A DNA stretch of 64,000 bases. Source: Cutibacterium porci (lineage in GTDB: Bacteria > Actinomycetota > Actinomycetes > Propionibacteriales > Propionibacteriaceae). Where the stretch lies: contig NZ_VUMG01000002.1 of the NCBI RefSeq assembly GCF_009696315.1, positions 620,001-684,000 of the forward strand, read 5' to 3'. This document shows positions 40,355-49,124 of the stretch, piece after piece. The notes beneath the pieces are model-generated. The model searched no databases. It was not told the origin of the DNA and worked only from the letters and a program-made list of their open reading frames with translations. Both the position numbers and the translations under genes were made by a program. The stretch's first letter is position 1, and every line of letters starts with the position of its first letter.

Positions 40355-40768
40355 GTGACATATTCCATTCCTGAGCATCCACTTCCCGACTGGCTTGCAG
40401 AACTCGTCAGCCCCCTTGACGACAAGCTCGGCGTCAAGGTTCGAGACATTTCACCCAACCGCTGTGTCGTCACAGCGCCGTTAGAGGGCAACACCCAACC
40501 TATGGGCCTGTGGCATGGCGGCGGTTCCGGCGTCCTCGTGGAGACCGCCGGGTCGCTAGCAGCAATGGCTCACGCCCGGACCTTCGAGCACTCGGCGGTC
40601 GGGACTGAGCTGTCGGTATCGCATGTACGGCCCCCTCATGGTCATCAGGTCATCGCTACTGCGACCGCTGTACATCTCGGTAAACGCACAACGACCCACA
40701 CCGTCGAGATCGTCGACGACGAGGGCCGTATCTGTGCCATCGGGAGAATGACCTGTCAGGTCATATAA
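40355..40768 (+). CDS. Hotdog-fold thioesterase (PaaI/MenI-like)
   Basis: A 137-residue acyl-CoA thioesterase of the hotdog fold: the WHGGGSGVLVETAGSLAA helix (usual HGG..a..aE pattern) and the strand VSHVRPPHGHQVIATAT. Similar proteins hydrolyse 1,4-dihydroxy-2-naphthoyl-CoA or phenylacetyl-CoA intermediates; which applies here cannot be told. Starts at GTG with no SD; CATGCT 6-11 bases before suggests a leaderless transcript. Convergent with the ANTAR regulator. Confidence 0.9.
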   Translation: MTYSIPEHPLPDWLAELVSPLDDKLGVKVRDISPNRCVVTAPLEGNTQPMGLWHGGGSGVLVETAGSLAAMAHARTFEHSAVGTELSVSHVRPPHGHQVIATATAVHLGKRTTTHTVEIVDDEGRICAIGRMTCQVI

Positions 40769-40787
40769 GAGGGGCCAACCACCACGA

Positions 40788-41420
40788 TTACTTCTCGTTC
40801 TCGGCGTGATCGATAACCCCCTGAGCGACCTCTCGCATTGACTTACGCAGATCCATGGCGGTCTTCTGGATCCACCGGAAGGCCTCCGGCTCAGTGAGGT
40901 CGAGGCTAGTCTGCAAAATACCTTTAGCCTGGTCGACAATCTTGCGCGACTCAAGGCGCTCCTCCAGGTCCATGACCTCGTCCTCAACACCGCGGATCTC
41001 AGCGAATCGGGCCATGGCAATTTCGATAGCCGGAATGACGTCTGAGGCGTCAAAAGGCTTGACGACGTAGGCCATCGCGCCTGCCTCTTTAGCGCGTTTA
41101 ATGAGATCGCGCTGCGAGAACGCGGTCAGCATGACGACGGCGCAAATGCGATCTTCGGCGATCTTGTCAGCCGCGGTGATGCCGTCCATCTTTGGCATCT
41201 TGACGTCCATAACGATCAGGTCGGGCTCGAGTTCGTTAGCCAAGCGGACGGCCTCCTCGCCGTCGCTAGCTTGACCGACAATCTCGTAGCCATGCTCTTC
41301 GAGCAACTCGACGAGATCGAGACGGATAAGAGCCTCGTCCTCGGCGACAACGACACGTGGATGTTCCGCCTCCGCCCCCGAGTCAGAGGTTGACCGAGTG
41401 GGGTCCTGTGGCTTGCTCAC
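40788..41420 (-). CDS. pdtaR: ANTAR-domain response regulator (PdtaR-like)
   Basis: A 210-residue regulator: a receiver domain with acidic pocket (VVVAEDEALIRLD), phospho-acceptor Asp72 (IVMDVKMPKMDG) and Lys in VVKPFDASD, then a C-terminal ANTAR domain (ESRKIVDQAKGILQ..LTEPEAFRWIQKTAMDLRKSM) that binds paired RNA stem-loops to antiterminate transcripts. GTG 41418-41420 is preceded by AAGGA at 6 bases and preferred over upstream ATG. No sensor kinase is adjacent, as in mycobacteria where PdtaS is encoded elsewhere. Symbol by similarity. Confidence 0.92.
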   Translation of the reverse strand: MSKPQDPTRSTSDSGAEAEHPRVVVAEDEALIRLDLVELLEEHGYEIVGQASDGEEAVRLANELEPDLIVMDVKMPKMDGITAADKIAEDRICAVVMLTAFSQRDLIKRAKEAGAMAYVVKPFDASDVIPAIEIAMARFAEIRGVEDEVMDLEERLESRKIVDQAKGILQTSLDLTEPEAFRWIQKTAMDLRKSMREVAQGVIDHAENEK

Positions 41421-41598
41421 GGTGATTCCTTGCATGTCGAACGTTGACAACTCGGTTTAATCTTAGTGGTTGTAACGACTTGCCGCACATGCACGTGTCC
41501 CTGACTAGCAGATTTTCTGGTCTAAGGGACTCATCTACCCGGTGGTTGCCTGTGCCGAATCGGCATCTGGGCGCAACTGTGGCACAATAGGCAAGCCG

Positions 41599-41681
41599 GC
41601 CCGAGTGGCGGAATGGTAGACGCGGCGCACTCAAAATGCGCTGTCCTTGCGGGCGTAGGGGTTCGACTCCCCTCTCGGGCA
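41599..41681 (+). tRNA. tRNA-Leu (anticodon CAA)
   Basis: Acceptor stem GCCCGAG/CTCGGGC with discriminator A. Anticodon stem GCGCA/TGCGC encloses the loop CTCAAAA, giving CAA, which reads TTG Leu. A long variable arm and the T loop GGTTCGACTCC are typical of tRNA-Leu. The genome encodes CC after the discriminator but not the final A of CCA. Confidence 0.97.
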
Positions 41682-41689
41682 CCGCCGGC

Positions 41690-42061
41690 TTACACCTGTG
41701 ACCCCAGAAATAGCCCCAGTATTGCTGCTAGTACTCCCGCAATCGCCATCCCGATGCAGTGCAACATTCCTACGAATATCCCATGCTCGGATGAGGTGCG
41801 CACTGTCTCGACAGACGCTGTGCTGAAGGTTGTGAATCCGCCACAAAATCCCGTTGCCAGCGGACCCTTGAGGTGCTGCGAAAATCCCATGTGCTGAAGC
41901 GCCACCGCAGTAATAAAACCTAATAACAATGATCCAGCCACATTAATAACAACGGTCCCTACCGGAATTGGTGCAGGAAACCGCGAGTTAAGGCGCGAGT
42001 CGAGCAGAAACCTCGTAACCGCCCCAAGACCACCGGCTAAACATATCCACACCATCGTCAT
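41690..42061 (-). CDS. crcB: Fluoride channel CrcB/Fluc, second subunit
   Basis: A 123-residue four-helix membrane protein that exports F- as a dual-topology dimer. Conserved GGLGAVTRF at the start, the central GTVVINVAGSLLLGF and TGFCGGFTTFSTAS are present. ATG 42061 is 5 bases after GGAGG and overlaps the first crcB stop by 4 bases; the longer open frame is not coding. Paired crcB genes in Gram-positives give heterodimers. It ends 8 bases from the tRNA-Leu 3' end, convergent. Confidence 0.93.
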   Translation of the reverse strand: MTMVWICLAGGLGAVTRFLLDSRLNSRFPAPIPVGTVVINVAGSLLLGFITAVALQHMGFSQHLKGPLATGFCGGFTTFSTASVETVRTSSEHGIFVGMLHCIGMAIAGVLAAILGLFLGSQV

Positions 42062-42489
42062 GATGACCTCCGGCGAACCGCCATGCGCACCGCAGCAATC
42101 ATGGACCATGCCAGCAATGCACCCACTACGACACTCGTCAAGAGGTACAAAATCCCTAATAACCATTGCCCGGACATGATGCGCTGACCGGTTTCTACCG
42201 CGAGGGTGGAATAGGTCGTAAAACCGCCCAGTACTCCGGTACCAACACAAAGCCGGACTGCGCGCCGAATACCTTCATCGGGACCAGCATGGACGAATAT
42301 CTCGAGCAGCGTCGCCAATACAAAAGCGCCAACAAGATTAATAGCCATTGTTGACCAAGGAACGCCATCTTTCGGCGCCGGCCAGACATGGGAAATTCCA
42401 GCACGCATGAGAGTGCCGAGGCAGCCACCCAGGAATACTAATCCCACCAGCACAGGACGACGATCGAGGAATCCCGATCTCATTGCCAC
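42058..42489 (-). CDS. crcB: Fluoride channel CrcB/Fluc, first subunit
   Basis: A 143-residue paralogue of the next gene: GGCLGTLMRAGI, the STMAINLVGAFVLATLLE helix and the TGVLGGFTTYSTLAVE pore motif. Starts at GTG 42489 inside the end of the universal stress gene (10-base overlap), 9 bases after AAGGA. Part of the operon under the fluoride riboswitch, which supports the F- export function. Confidence 0.93.
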   Translation of the reverse strand: MAMRSGFLDRRPVLVGLVFLGGCLGTLMRAGISHVWPAPKDGVPWSTMAINLVGAFVLATLLEIFVHAGPDEGIRRAVRLCVGTGVLGGFTTYSTLAVETGQRIMSGQWLLGILYLLTSVVVGALLAWSMIAAVRMAVRRRSS

Positions 42490-43019
42490 GGGGAGGAATC
42501 CTTCCAGTCGACGACGGATGTTGGCACCACAAGAACCGGTCGATGCTGATGGTGGGAGAGGTTGGTGGCGATAGATCCACTCACGAATTCTTGAACCCTC
42601 CGCCGCCTATGGGTCCTTGCCCCGACAACAAAGGCTGCGGCATCAATAGCGCGAGCCAAGTGAGTCAGCGCACGGTCGGGGCGTCCTGCAAGATACTCCA
42701 GCCGCCATGGAACCTCATTATCGCCGAGGACTGCGGCAATCTCATCGGTCAGCTGACGGATCCGACCAGTGTCATCTCCCACATAATCAGGGTCAATGGG
42801 GGCTGATATGACCGACCCGTCACCTCTTTCTTTCACGACGTAGCGCTGCTGATCGACATGGGCGAAAACAATTTCGGATGCCCCAGTAGCTTTTGCTAAT
42901 AGCGCAGCGGTTAAGGCCACGAGGCTCGATTGACCTGGAATGGCAGCAACAACAATGGGATGCCCATCAAAGTCGATCATCCGGGAAGGGTCCGGTTGAG
43001 GTACTGCGCAATCGTTCAT
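42480..43019 (-). CDS. Universal stress protein family protein in the fluoride operon
   Basis: A 179-residue single-domain UspA-like protein: N-terminal strand PIVVAAIPG, the helix SLVALTAALLAKATGASEIVFAHV, and the C-terminal nucleotide loop VVGARTHRRRRVQEFVSGSIATNL with PVLVVP. The usual G-2x-G-9x-G motif is altered (Arg-rich in place of the second Gly), so ATP binding is uncertain. ATG 43017-43019 follows GGAGGG. It is the first gene under the fluoride riboswitch and overlaps crcB. Confidence 0.87.
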   Translation of the reverse strand: MNDCAVPQPDPSRMIDFDGHPIVVAAIPGQSSLVALTAALLAKATGASEIVFAHVDQQRYVVKERGDGSVISAPIDPDYVGDDTGRIRQLTDEIAAVLGDNEVPWRLEYLAGRPDRALTHLARAIDAAAFVVGARTHRRRRVQEFVSGSIATNLSHHQHRPVLVVPTSVVDWKDSSPWQ

Positions 43020-43108
43020 GACCGCCCTCCAGGATCGCGTTGCGCAACATTCATGACAACCCCGCTCATTCTTTACCGGCGAGGGCAGACTCCCACCCAC
43101 GCACTTCT

Positions 43109-43173
43109 GGGTAGGAACCATCAGCCAGATCGGCAGTTTGGCATCCACGATGCCCGGTGGGATCCATCACCGT
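43109..43173 (-). ncRNA. Fluoride riboswitch (crcB motif)
   Basis: On the minus strand: GGTGATGGATCCCACC, a short hairpin (GGGCATCGTGGATGCC), AACTGCC, and GGCTGATGGTTCCTACC. These are the conserved parts of the crcB RNA in order and spacing, including the pseudoknot strands and the GCUGAUG..CCUAC 3' block. It starts the leader of the usp-crcB-crcB operon about 90 bases before the first ATG. Just after it CTACCCA can pair with TGGGTGG, a possible expression-platform hairpin that competes with the 3' end of the aptamer. Confidence 0.93.
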
Positions 43174-43230
43174 CGAAAACGTTACCAGCACGATCTGGTC
43201 ACCAACGCACTATCCACGCACCGAAAACAA

Positions 43231-43259
43231 CGACGTCCCTCACAGCATGAGGGACGTCG
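43231..43259 (-). terminator. Intrinsic terminator of pyk
   Basis: A 12-bp perfect stem (CGACGTCCCTCA/TGAGGGACGTCG) with a 5-base loop, followed on the minus strand by TTGTTTTC. It separates pyk from the fluoride operon. Confidence 0.85.
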
Positions 43260-43282
43260 CGATAATCGAGGTTCAGTTACAG

Positions 43283-44716
43283 TCAGTCATCTTCCTTGAT
43301 ACGAAGGATGCGCAGATCGTTGGTCTTGCCCGGAATGTCCATTGGGGAACCAGACAGCACGACGACGCGATCACCCACCGGAACGAAGCCCTTGTCACGC
43401 AAGTAGGCATTGACCCAGCGGTACAGCTCTTCGGCATTCTTAAACACTGGCGTGACGACGGCGTGAGCGCCCCACACCCAGGCGAGGGTCTTGGTGGTCG
43501 TCTCATCAGGGGTGAAGACGATGAGCGGCGTGCTCGGACGCAGACGCGCGATACGACGCGCAGTGTCACCGGACTTGGTAAAGGCCACGATGAACTTGGC
43601 CTCGGCGCGCTCTGCAATCTCGGCAGCCGCCTTCGACATGATGCCGCCGGTGGTGTGCGGATCCCAGTCGATCTTGGCAATCTTGTCCAGGCCGTGAGCC
43701 TCGGTGGACTCGACGATCTTGGCCATGGTACGGACGGTCTCACCCGGGAAGTCACCCACGCTGGTCTCAGCCGAGGTCATGACGCCATCGGCACCGTCAA
43801 GGATGGCATTGGCGACGTCGGCAGCCTCAGCACGGGTCGGACGGGGAGCGTGGATCATCGACTCGAGCATCTGAGTAGCCACGATGACGGGCTTAGCCTG
43901 CAAACGAGCCTTCTCGATGATCTGCTTCTGGATCAGCGGGACCTCTTCGAGCGGGCACTCAACGGCCATGTCACCACGAGCAACCATGACGGCGTCAAAG
44001 GCGTCGATGATGTCATCGAGGTTCTCGATGGCCTGAGGCTTCTCGAGCTTGGCGATAACGGGAACAGTACGCCCCTCCTCGGCCATGATCTCGTGAACGC
44101 GATTGATGTCAGAACCATGACGGACGAACGACAGCGCAATGAGATCAATACCGGCCTTGAGAGCCCAGCGCAGGTTATCCTCGTCCTTCTCGGTGAGAGC
44201 CGGAATAGACACGGCAACACCGGGGAGGTTAATGCCCTTGTGGTCACCAACCGGCCCAGCGACAGTGCAGTGACAATTGACGTCATTACCGCTCACAGAG
44301 TCAACTTGGAGGACGGTCTTGCCGTCGTCGATGAGGATGACGTCGCCCGGCTTGCAGTCCTGGGGCAGGCCCTTGAACGTAGTGGAGACGCGCTCCTGAT
44401 TACCCACAATGTCGTCAGTCGTGATAGTGAACTTGTCACCAATCTTGAGGTCGATCTTACCGTTCGACTCTCCCTCAGCCTTCTCAAACAGGCCGGTACG
44501 GATCTTCGGGCCCTGCAAGTCAGCCAGGGCAGCTACGTTGAGACCAAGCTCCTTCGAAACCGAACGGACCAGGTCAAGACGCTCCTGGTGCTCGGAGTAG
44601 TCGCCGTGGCTCATATTGAGACGGGCGATATTCATGCCAGCCTCCATGAGCTCCTTCATGGCGTCGTGGCTGGCCACAGCGGGCCCAAGGGTGTTCACAA
44701 TTTTAGCTCTACGCAC
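43283..44716 (-). CDS. pyk: Pyruvate kinase
   Basis: Makes pyruvate and ATP from phosphoenolpyruvate and ADP. The 477-residue protein has the N-terminal catalytic barrel (NIARLNMSHGDYSEH, LADLQGPKIRTG, VMVARGDMAVE, VATQMLESMI) and the C-terminal allosteric domain. GTG 44714-44716 has no SD; TATCGT about 8-13 bases upstream could be a -10 box, so the mRNA may be leaderless. Complete and followed by a strong terminator. Confidence 0.97.
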   Translation of the reverse strand: MRRAKIVNTLGPAVASHDAMKELMEAGMNIARLNMSHGDYSEHQERLDLVRSVSKELGLNVAALADLQGPKIRTGLFEKAEGESNGKIDLKIGDKFTITTDDIVGNQERVSTTFKGLPQDCKPGDVILIDDGKTVLQVDSVSGNDVNCHCTVAGPVGDHKGINLPGVAVSIPALTEKDEDNLRWALKAGIDLIALSFVRHGSDINRVHEIMAEEGRTVPVIAKLEKPQAIENLDDIIDAFDAVMVARGDMAVECPLEEVPLIQKQIIEKARLQAKPVIVATQMLESMIHAPRPTRAEAADVANAILDGADGVMTSAETSVGDFPGETVRTMAKIVESTEAHGLDKIAKIDWDPHTTGGIMSKAAAEIAERAEAKFIVAFTKSGDTARRIARLRPSTPLIVFTPDETTTKTLAWVWGAHAVVTPVFKNAEELYRWVNAYLRDKGFVPVGDRVVVLSGSPMDIPGKTNDLRILRIKEDD

Positions 44717-44833
44717 ACTGATACGATACCGCCCGAGACAACGCGGACCCGAGCCAGGAGGCCAGTCACCGTCGGATGTACATCAGACGTTCATCCCGAG
44801 TGCACAGATGACCACCGCACATGGAGCGACTGT

Positions 44834-45754
44834 TCACTCCTGCCTCACCACATCGAGAGCATGCTGGAGATCAGCTGGAAGATCAGCATGAAACGTCACC
44901 CACTCGCCACTTCCTGGATGGGTGAACGACAGCTCAGCGGCGTGCAACCACTGCCGCTCCAAGCCAAGTTCCTTCGCGAAGGCAGGATCACAGCCGTACA
45001 GCGGGTCACCACAACAGGGATGCTTGACCGCCGCCATATGTACGCGAATCTGGTGAGTTCGGCCGGTTTCCAGGTGCACCTTGAGCAAGGTCGCATGGCG
45101 GAAGGCCTCCACCGTCTCATAGTGGGTCACTGAGTGGCGGCCACCGTCGACGATGGCCATCTTCCAATCGTGACGATGGTCGCGACCTATCGGGGCATCA
45201 ATAGTGCCGCTGAAAGGGTCAGGATGGCCCTGTACTAGGGCGAAGTAGATTTTTTCAACCGTGCGATCACGAAATGCCTGCTTCAACAAGGTGTAGGCGT
45301 GCTCGCTCTTGGCCACGACCATGAGCCCCGATGTTCCGACGTCAAGACGCTGAACAATTCCTTGACGCTCCGGTGCGCCACTGGTGGAAATCGCGAATCC
45401 AGCTGCCGCGAGATGCTCAACAACGCTTGGCCCCTCCCAGCCCAGGGATGGGTGGGCAGCGACCCCGGCCGGTTTATCGACGACGACAATGTCTGAGTCG
45501 TCGTGGACGATCCGCATCCCTGCGACGATGCGCGGAGTGAAAGATGGCGTCGCAACAGGATCAGAGAGATCGACGTCGAGCATCTGGCCGGCAGCGATTC
45601 GCATCGACGCTCGGCGCACCTGCTGACCATCCAGGAAAACCCCGCCCTCGTCAATAAGGGTGGCGATCCGGGAACGGGACACGCCACTCATGCGAGCAGC
45701 GGCGACATCGACTCTTTCCCCGTCAAGGCCATCAGGTACCAACAGGACGCTCAC
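44834..45754 (-). CDS. rluD: RluA-family 23S rRNA pseudouridine synthase (RluD-like)
   Basis: Isomerises uridine in rRNA. N-terminal S4 RNA-binding domain ([21 protein letters not shown]), then the synthase domain with catalytic Asp in [12 protein letters not shown] and the [12 protein letters not shown] block. GTG 45752-45754 follows AAGGAGG; the GTG six codons earlier is the SD region itself. About 306 residues. Downstream of lspA by 24 bases, as is usual. Confidence 0.94.
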   Translation of the reverse strand: MSVLLVPDGLDGERVDVAAARMSGVSRSRIATLIDEGGVFLDGQQVRRASMRIAAGQMLDVDLSDPVATPSFTPRIVAGMRIVHDDSDIVVVDKPAGVAAHPSLGWEGPSVVEHLAAAGFAISTSGAPERQGIVQRLDVGTSGLMVVAKSEHAYTLLKQAFRDRTVEKIYFALVQGHPDPFSGTIDAPIGRDHRHDWKMAIVDGGRHSVTHYETVEAFRHATLLKVHLETGRTHQIRVHMAAVKHPCCGDPLYGCDPAFAKELGLERQWLHAAELSFTHPGSGEWVTFHADLPADLQHALDVVRQE

Positions 45755-45778
45755 GTCTCCTCCTTCTCTCACACCTCT

Positions 45779-46327
45779 TTAATTGTCCACCCCAGTATCT
45801 ATCTCGTGGCGCCCGAAAATAGCCACCACCACGACGAGCACAGCCGTGCTAGTGATGAATATGTCGGCAACATTAAACACCGCGAAGTGCGGCAAACTAA
45901 TGAAGTCGACGACGTGGCCACGCAGCGGGCCGGGAGCCCGGAAAATCCGATCAGTGAGATTGCCGCAGATACCGGCAAGGAGCATGCCGCAGGCAATTAT
46001 CGACCAGCGGTGGCGCGCGCGGGGCACCCCCCATACGCATACGGCAACGAGCATTGCGATGGCGAAAAGGCTAATCACGACAGTAGCCGTCGAACCCATT
46101 GAAAAGGCCGCACCCGGATTGCGTAACAGGCGCAACGTCACCAAACCGCCGAGCACGCGTGGCGGATCGACAGGATCGAGATGGGCAACGGCCTCGGCCT
46201 TCGTCCATTGGTCGAGCCCATACCCGAGCACGGCTATCACAACCATACTGAGACGCCAGCGCCTCAGTCGCCTTCCTGCCAGCACCGCTTGGTCAAAGCT
46301 TACCGACGCTCTTGACGCTGCTTGCAT
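45779..46327 (-). CDS. lspA: Signal peptidase II (lipoprotein signal peptidase)
   Basis: Cleaves the lipoprotein signal peptide after lipid attachment. Four membrane segments; catalytic aspartates in GNLTDRIFR and FNVADIFI are present, as is the LRNPGAAFS block. The start is uncertain: ATG 46325-46327 overlaps the DksA-like gene by 28 bases and has no SD; GTG 46285 would avoid the overlap. About 182 residues as given. Confidence 0.92.
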   Translation of the reverse strand: MQAASRASVSFDQAVLAGRRLRRWRLSMVVIAVLGYGLDQWTKAEAVAHLDPVDPPRVLGGLVTLRLLRNPGAAFSMGSTATVVISLFAIAMLVAVCVWGVPRARHRWSIIACGMLLAGICGNLTDRIFRAPGPLRGHVVDFISLPHFAVFNVADIFITSTAVLVVVVAIFGRHEIDTGVDN

Positions 46328-46722
46328 TTGACACACATAGTCGCTCGCGGAAAGGCCTGCAACCGAGCCTTCCCAATAGGCTCGCCGCAGGATTCGCACG
46401 TTCCCCAGGTGCCCTCATCGAGAAGCTGGAGGGCCAGTTTGGACTGATCGTACACGGCGCGAGCATTACGGGTAACGGAAATCTCCTGGTCACGCTCGAA
46501 CTGTGAAGACCCCACATCGATAGTGTCCATTCCGGCACCGTCATTGCCTTGCTTCATGAGGTCAGCAAGGTCATTCTCTGCTTTGGCAAGGGCGGCGCCC
46601 ATCCTCTGAACGTCGGATTCAAGGGTGTCAATAATCTCGCTGACCTCGTCCGCCGTCCACGGCTCATCGCCGTCGCGCACCGGCAGGGATGCGGCAATCG
46701 CTTCGACATCGTGGTCTGACAT
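46300..46722 (-). CDS. TraR/DksA family zinc-finger regulator
   Basis: A 140-residue protein with an N-terminal coiled coil (about 25-65) and a C-terminal four-Cys zinc finger (CESCGEPIGKARLQAFP then CVKC). Like DksA, such proteins enter the RNA polymerase secondary channel; actinobacterial members are little studied. ATG 46722 is 6 bases after GGAG; the longer frame upstream is not coding. Located between divIVA and lspA, a conserved place in actinobacteria. Confidence 0.9.
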   Translation of the reverse strand: MSDHDVEAIAASLPVRDGDEPWTADEVSEIIDTLESDVQRMGAALAKAENDLADLMKQGNDGAGMDTIDVGSSQFERDQEISVTRNARAVYDQSKLALQLLDEGTWGTCESCGEPIGKARLQAFPRATMCVKCKQRQERR

Positions 46723-46880
46723 GGAACTCTCCATCGTCATGCGGGGATTGGCCCCGGCTTCATCGTGTGTGCCCTTCATGCCATCGCCTATCCGGGGTGG
46801 CATGAACTGTGGGCAGACATTACACCCATGGAACTCACTCGTCATCCCCCAAAGGCGTCGGCAGTGTCAAACGCCATAAC

Positions 46881-46922
46881 AAAAGCTCCGTGCTCCCGGT
46901 TCCTCAACCGAAAGCACGGAGC
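46881..46922 (-). terminator. Intrinsic terminator after divIVA
   Basis: GCTCCGTGCT/AGCACGGAGC outer stem with an inner CGGTT/AACCG stem, followed on the minus strand by TTTTG. Lies 20 bases past the divIVA stop. Confidence 0.8.
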
Positions 46923-46941
46923 CTTAGGACGTATGGTGGCG

Positions 46942-48027
46942 TCAGCCCTGCTGCTGGCCGCGTCCGATCAGGGCATCCAAACGTGGGGTCGAAGAGCCGC
47001 CAGGAGCAACACGATTCTCAGACTTGAGAAGCTCAGGAAGCTCGGCAGGCTCGAACACGCCCTTATCAAGATTGTCTGCTTGAGCACGCAGGTGAGAGGT
47101 GAGGGCGTCACGGTAACTCGCCTCGAAGGAACGCAGGCGATCAACACTATCGGCAAGGTGATCACGCTCGGCCTCGAGCTCACGGAAAAGCTCGGTGCGA
47201 CGAGTCTGAGCGTCGGCGTTAACTTTGTCAGCGTTGTTCTTGGCGTCAGAGGTCAACTTCTCGGCGTTCACGCGAGCGCCGGACTCGATACGCTCAGCGC
47301 GGGTCTGCGCATCAACGGTGAGCTCGTGGGCCTTGGTCTCAGCTGCATGGATCTTGCGATCAGCCTCATCCTCAGCTTCGCGAACGACGCGCTCAGCATC
47401 AGCAAGAGCAAGCTCAACCATCCGAACGACAGCTGGAGAGGCCTCAGCGCTCGTAGTGACGACGAGCTTCTTGACGCCGTCATCAGTGATCGCAGGCTGC
47501 TGGGCAACAGAGGAGGTCCGGCTACGGGACGCAAGGGCCTGAGCGTCACGAAGCTGTGCGCCCAGACGCTCATTCTCGCTGCGAAGGCGAGCGACCTCAG
47601 CTGGGTCAATATCCTGGCCAGGACGCTGCGCAGCCTGACGCAATTGTTCTACCTGAGACTGCAACGCAGCTTTCTCCTGCTCCAGCTGGTGGGCACGATT
47701 CTCGGCCTCCTGCTGAGCGGCCTTGGCGCGATCAACCTCACCAGAATCAACACGGCGATCGTTCTGCTGAGCACGGAGCTCCTCAACCTGAGCACGCAGG
47801 TGTTGATTCTCGTTGACGAGATCATGATCGGGCTTCTGGTCTCCTGGTTCGCCTGATTTGAGAGCCTCGACCTGGGCTTTGAGACGCTCATTCTCATCAG
47901 TGAGGGTCATGAACGCCGCTTCAACCTTGTCGACGAAGTCGTCGACCTCAATGGCGCGGTAGCCCTCTCCGGGGCGTTTGACCATCGGGAAACGAACCTT
48001 ACGCACCTCTTCGAGGGTCAGCGTCAT
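46942..48027 (-). CDS. divIVA: DivIVA-domain polar growth protein (Wag31-like)
   Basis: Scaffold that marks curved membrane at poles and septa. ATG 48027 (GGAG 7 bases before) starts the conserved MTLTLEEVRKVRFPM..RPGEGYRAIEVDDFVDKVEAAF. The rest of the 361 residues is mostly coiled coil (heptad-rich, about 40-130 and 190-300) with a Gln/Pro linker and a Gly/Ser-rich tail. Downstream of yggT at the end of the dcw region and ended by a terminator. Confidence 0.95.
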   Translation of the reverse strand: MTLTLEEVRKVRFPMVKRPGEGYRAIEVDDFVDKVEAAFMTLTDENERLKAQVEALKSGEPGDQKPDHDLVNENQHLRAQVEELRAQQNDRRVDSGEVDRAKAAQQEAENRAHQLEQEKAALQSQVEQLRQAAQRPGQDIDPAEVARLRSENERLGAQLRDAQALASRSRTSSVAQQPAITDDGVKKLVVTTSAEASPAVVRMVELALADAERVVREAEDEADRKIHAAETKAHELTVDAQTRAERIESGARVNAEKLTSDAKNNADKVNADAQTRRTELFRELEAERDHLADSVDRLRSFEASYRDALTSHLRAQADNLDKGVFEPAELPELLKSENRVAPGGSSTPRLDALIGRGQQQG

Positions 48028-48068
48028 TGTGCACTCCAAGATGTCGGGAACAGTCAAGACCCGTGAGG

Positions 48069-48133
48069 CGGACCACAATGGTCCGGGGTGGACACGAGAT
48101 GCCGTCAAGGCTACTCCACCAAGGCCATCTCGT
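48069..48133 (-). terminator. Two hairpins between yggT and divIVA
   Basis: CGGACCA/TGGTCCG (48069-48085) and ACGAGATG/CATCTCGT (48094-48133) are exact inverted repeats in the 148-base gap. They may end the yggT transcript; no U tract. Confidence 0.4.
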
Positions 48134-48175
48134 CACTTAAGAGGCTCAACCTCACCTTCGGGGTATGGGCACGTC

Positions 48176-48469
48176 TCAGCGCCAAAAAATGACAGCAACG
48201 ACTCGCTGGAGTATCGCCAGGAGCACGAAGACGATGATGAATCCCACCGAAAATCCGACATTGCCAAATCTCACCGGCGGCACAAGGCGATCGAAGAACC
48301 TGATGGGAGGATCGGTTACGGTATACACCACCTCAAACACCACTGCGACAACACCGCGAGGCTCAAAACCCGGTATCAGCAATGGCACCCACGACATCAG
48401 CATCCGCACGATGAGCAGCACCGTGTAGATCGAGATGATCCAGGTGAGGATTGTCCCGGCCAAAATCAT
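48176..48469 (-). CDS. yggT: YggT family membrane protein
   Basis: A 97-residue protein with two membrane segments (LAGTILTWIISIYTVLLIVRML and VGFIIVFVLLAILQRVVAVIF) around the conserved loop TDPPIRFFDRLVPP. Usually encoded between sepF and divIVA; some evidence elsewhere links it to membrane organisation at division or osmotic stress. Starts 9 bases after the sepF stop. Confidence 0.9.
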   Translation of the reverse strand: MILAGTILTWIISIYTVLLIVRMLMSWVPLLIPGFEPRGVVAVVFEVVYTVTDPPIRFFDRLVPPVRFGNVGFSVGFIIVFVLLAILQRVVAVIFWR

Positions 48470-48478
48470 GACAACACG

Positions 48479-48994
48479 TCAGGATTGGTTAAAGAACCCG
48501 CCGCTAGCGATACGGGCCTTATCTTCTGGAGTGACGTTGACGTTGCGCGGGCACAGCAGGAAGACCTTGTTCGTCACCCTCTCGATAGTTCCGCGCAGGC
48601 CAAAAATAAGGCCAGCGGCGAAATCGACGAGGCGCTTAGCGTCCGCATCGTCCATCTCGGTGAGGTTCATAATGACCGGAATGCCTTCGCGGAACTGCTC
48701 ACCGATGGTTCGCGCCTCATTGTAATTGCGCGGATGAACGGTCAGGATGCGGTTAATGTCAGCGATGCTTGGCTCCTCAAGTTCCGGACGGCGACGATGC
48801 TGGACCGACTTATGCTCCCGAACGTGCTGCTCATTGGAATCGTGATGCAACTGGGTCACCTCCGAAGATGGCTCATATCCGTCATCGGAGTAGACCTCCG
48901 TAGTGAGCTCCTCGTCCGGAAGATCCTCCTCGTCATACCGGCGATCATCAACGATCCCGACGAACGAGGCAATCTTCCTGCCGATTCCTGCCAT
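48479..48994 (-). CDS. sepF: Cell division protein SepF
   Basis: Membrane anchor of FtsZ in bacteria that lack FtsA. ATG 48994 is 6 bases after AAGGAG. About 171 residues: an amphipathic N-terminal helix ([15 protein letters not shown]), an acidic/His-rich linker, and the SepF core ([52 protein letters not shown]). No yggS gene lies between it and pgeF. Confidence 0.95.
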   Translation of the reverse strand: MAGIGRKIASFVGIVDDRRYDEEDLPDEELTTEVYSDDGYEPSSEVTQLHHDSNEQHVREHKSVQHRRRPELEEPSIADINRILTVHPRNYNEARTIGEQFREGIPVIMNLTEMDDADAKRLVDFAAGLIFGLRGTIERVTNKVFLLCPRNVNVTPEDKARIASGGFFNQS

Positions 48995-49124
48995 CTGGAG
49001 CTCCTTCTCGTGGGCTTGCCCCCGGACGGGGGTTCTCACCATTCAAGCCTGCCACTGATATTGCCATGGTTTAACGGGACACGCGAATGGCTGACACATC
49101 ATAAACCAGACGATTCCGTCGTCA

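Noticed and set aside
43157-45133. 658-codon open frame on the plus strand
   Set aside because: It is antisense to pyruvate kinase and part of rluD; codon bias of those genes keeps the opposite frame open. No SD or domain.
46765-47856. 363-codon plus-strand frame with hydrophobic stretches
   Set aside because: Antisense of the divIVA coiled coil; Leu/Ser-rich composition is the reverse complement of Glu/Arg/Ala codons.
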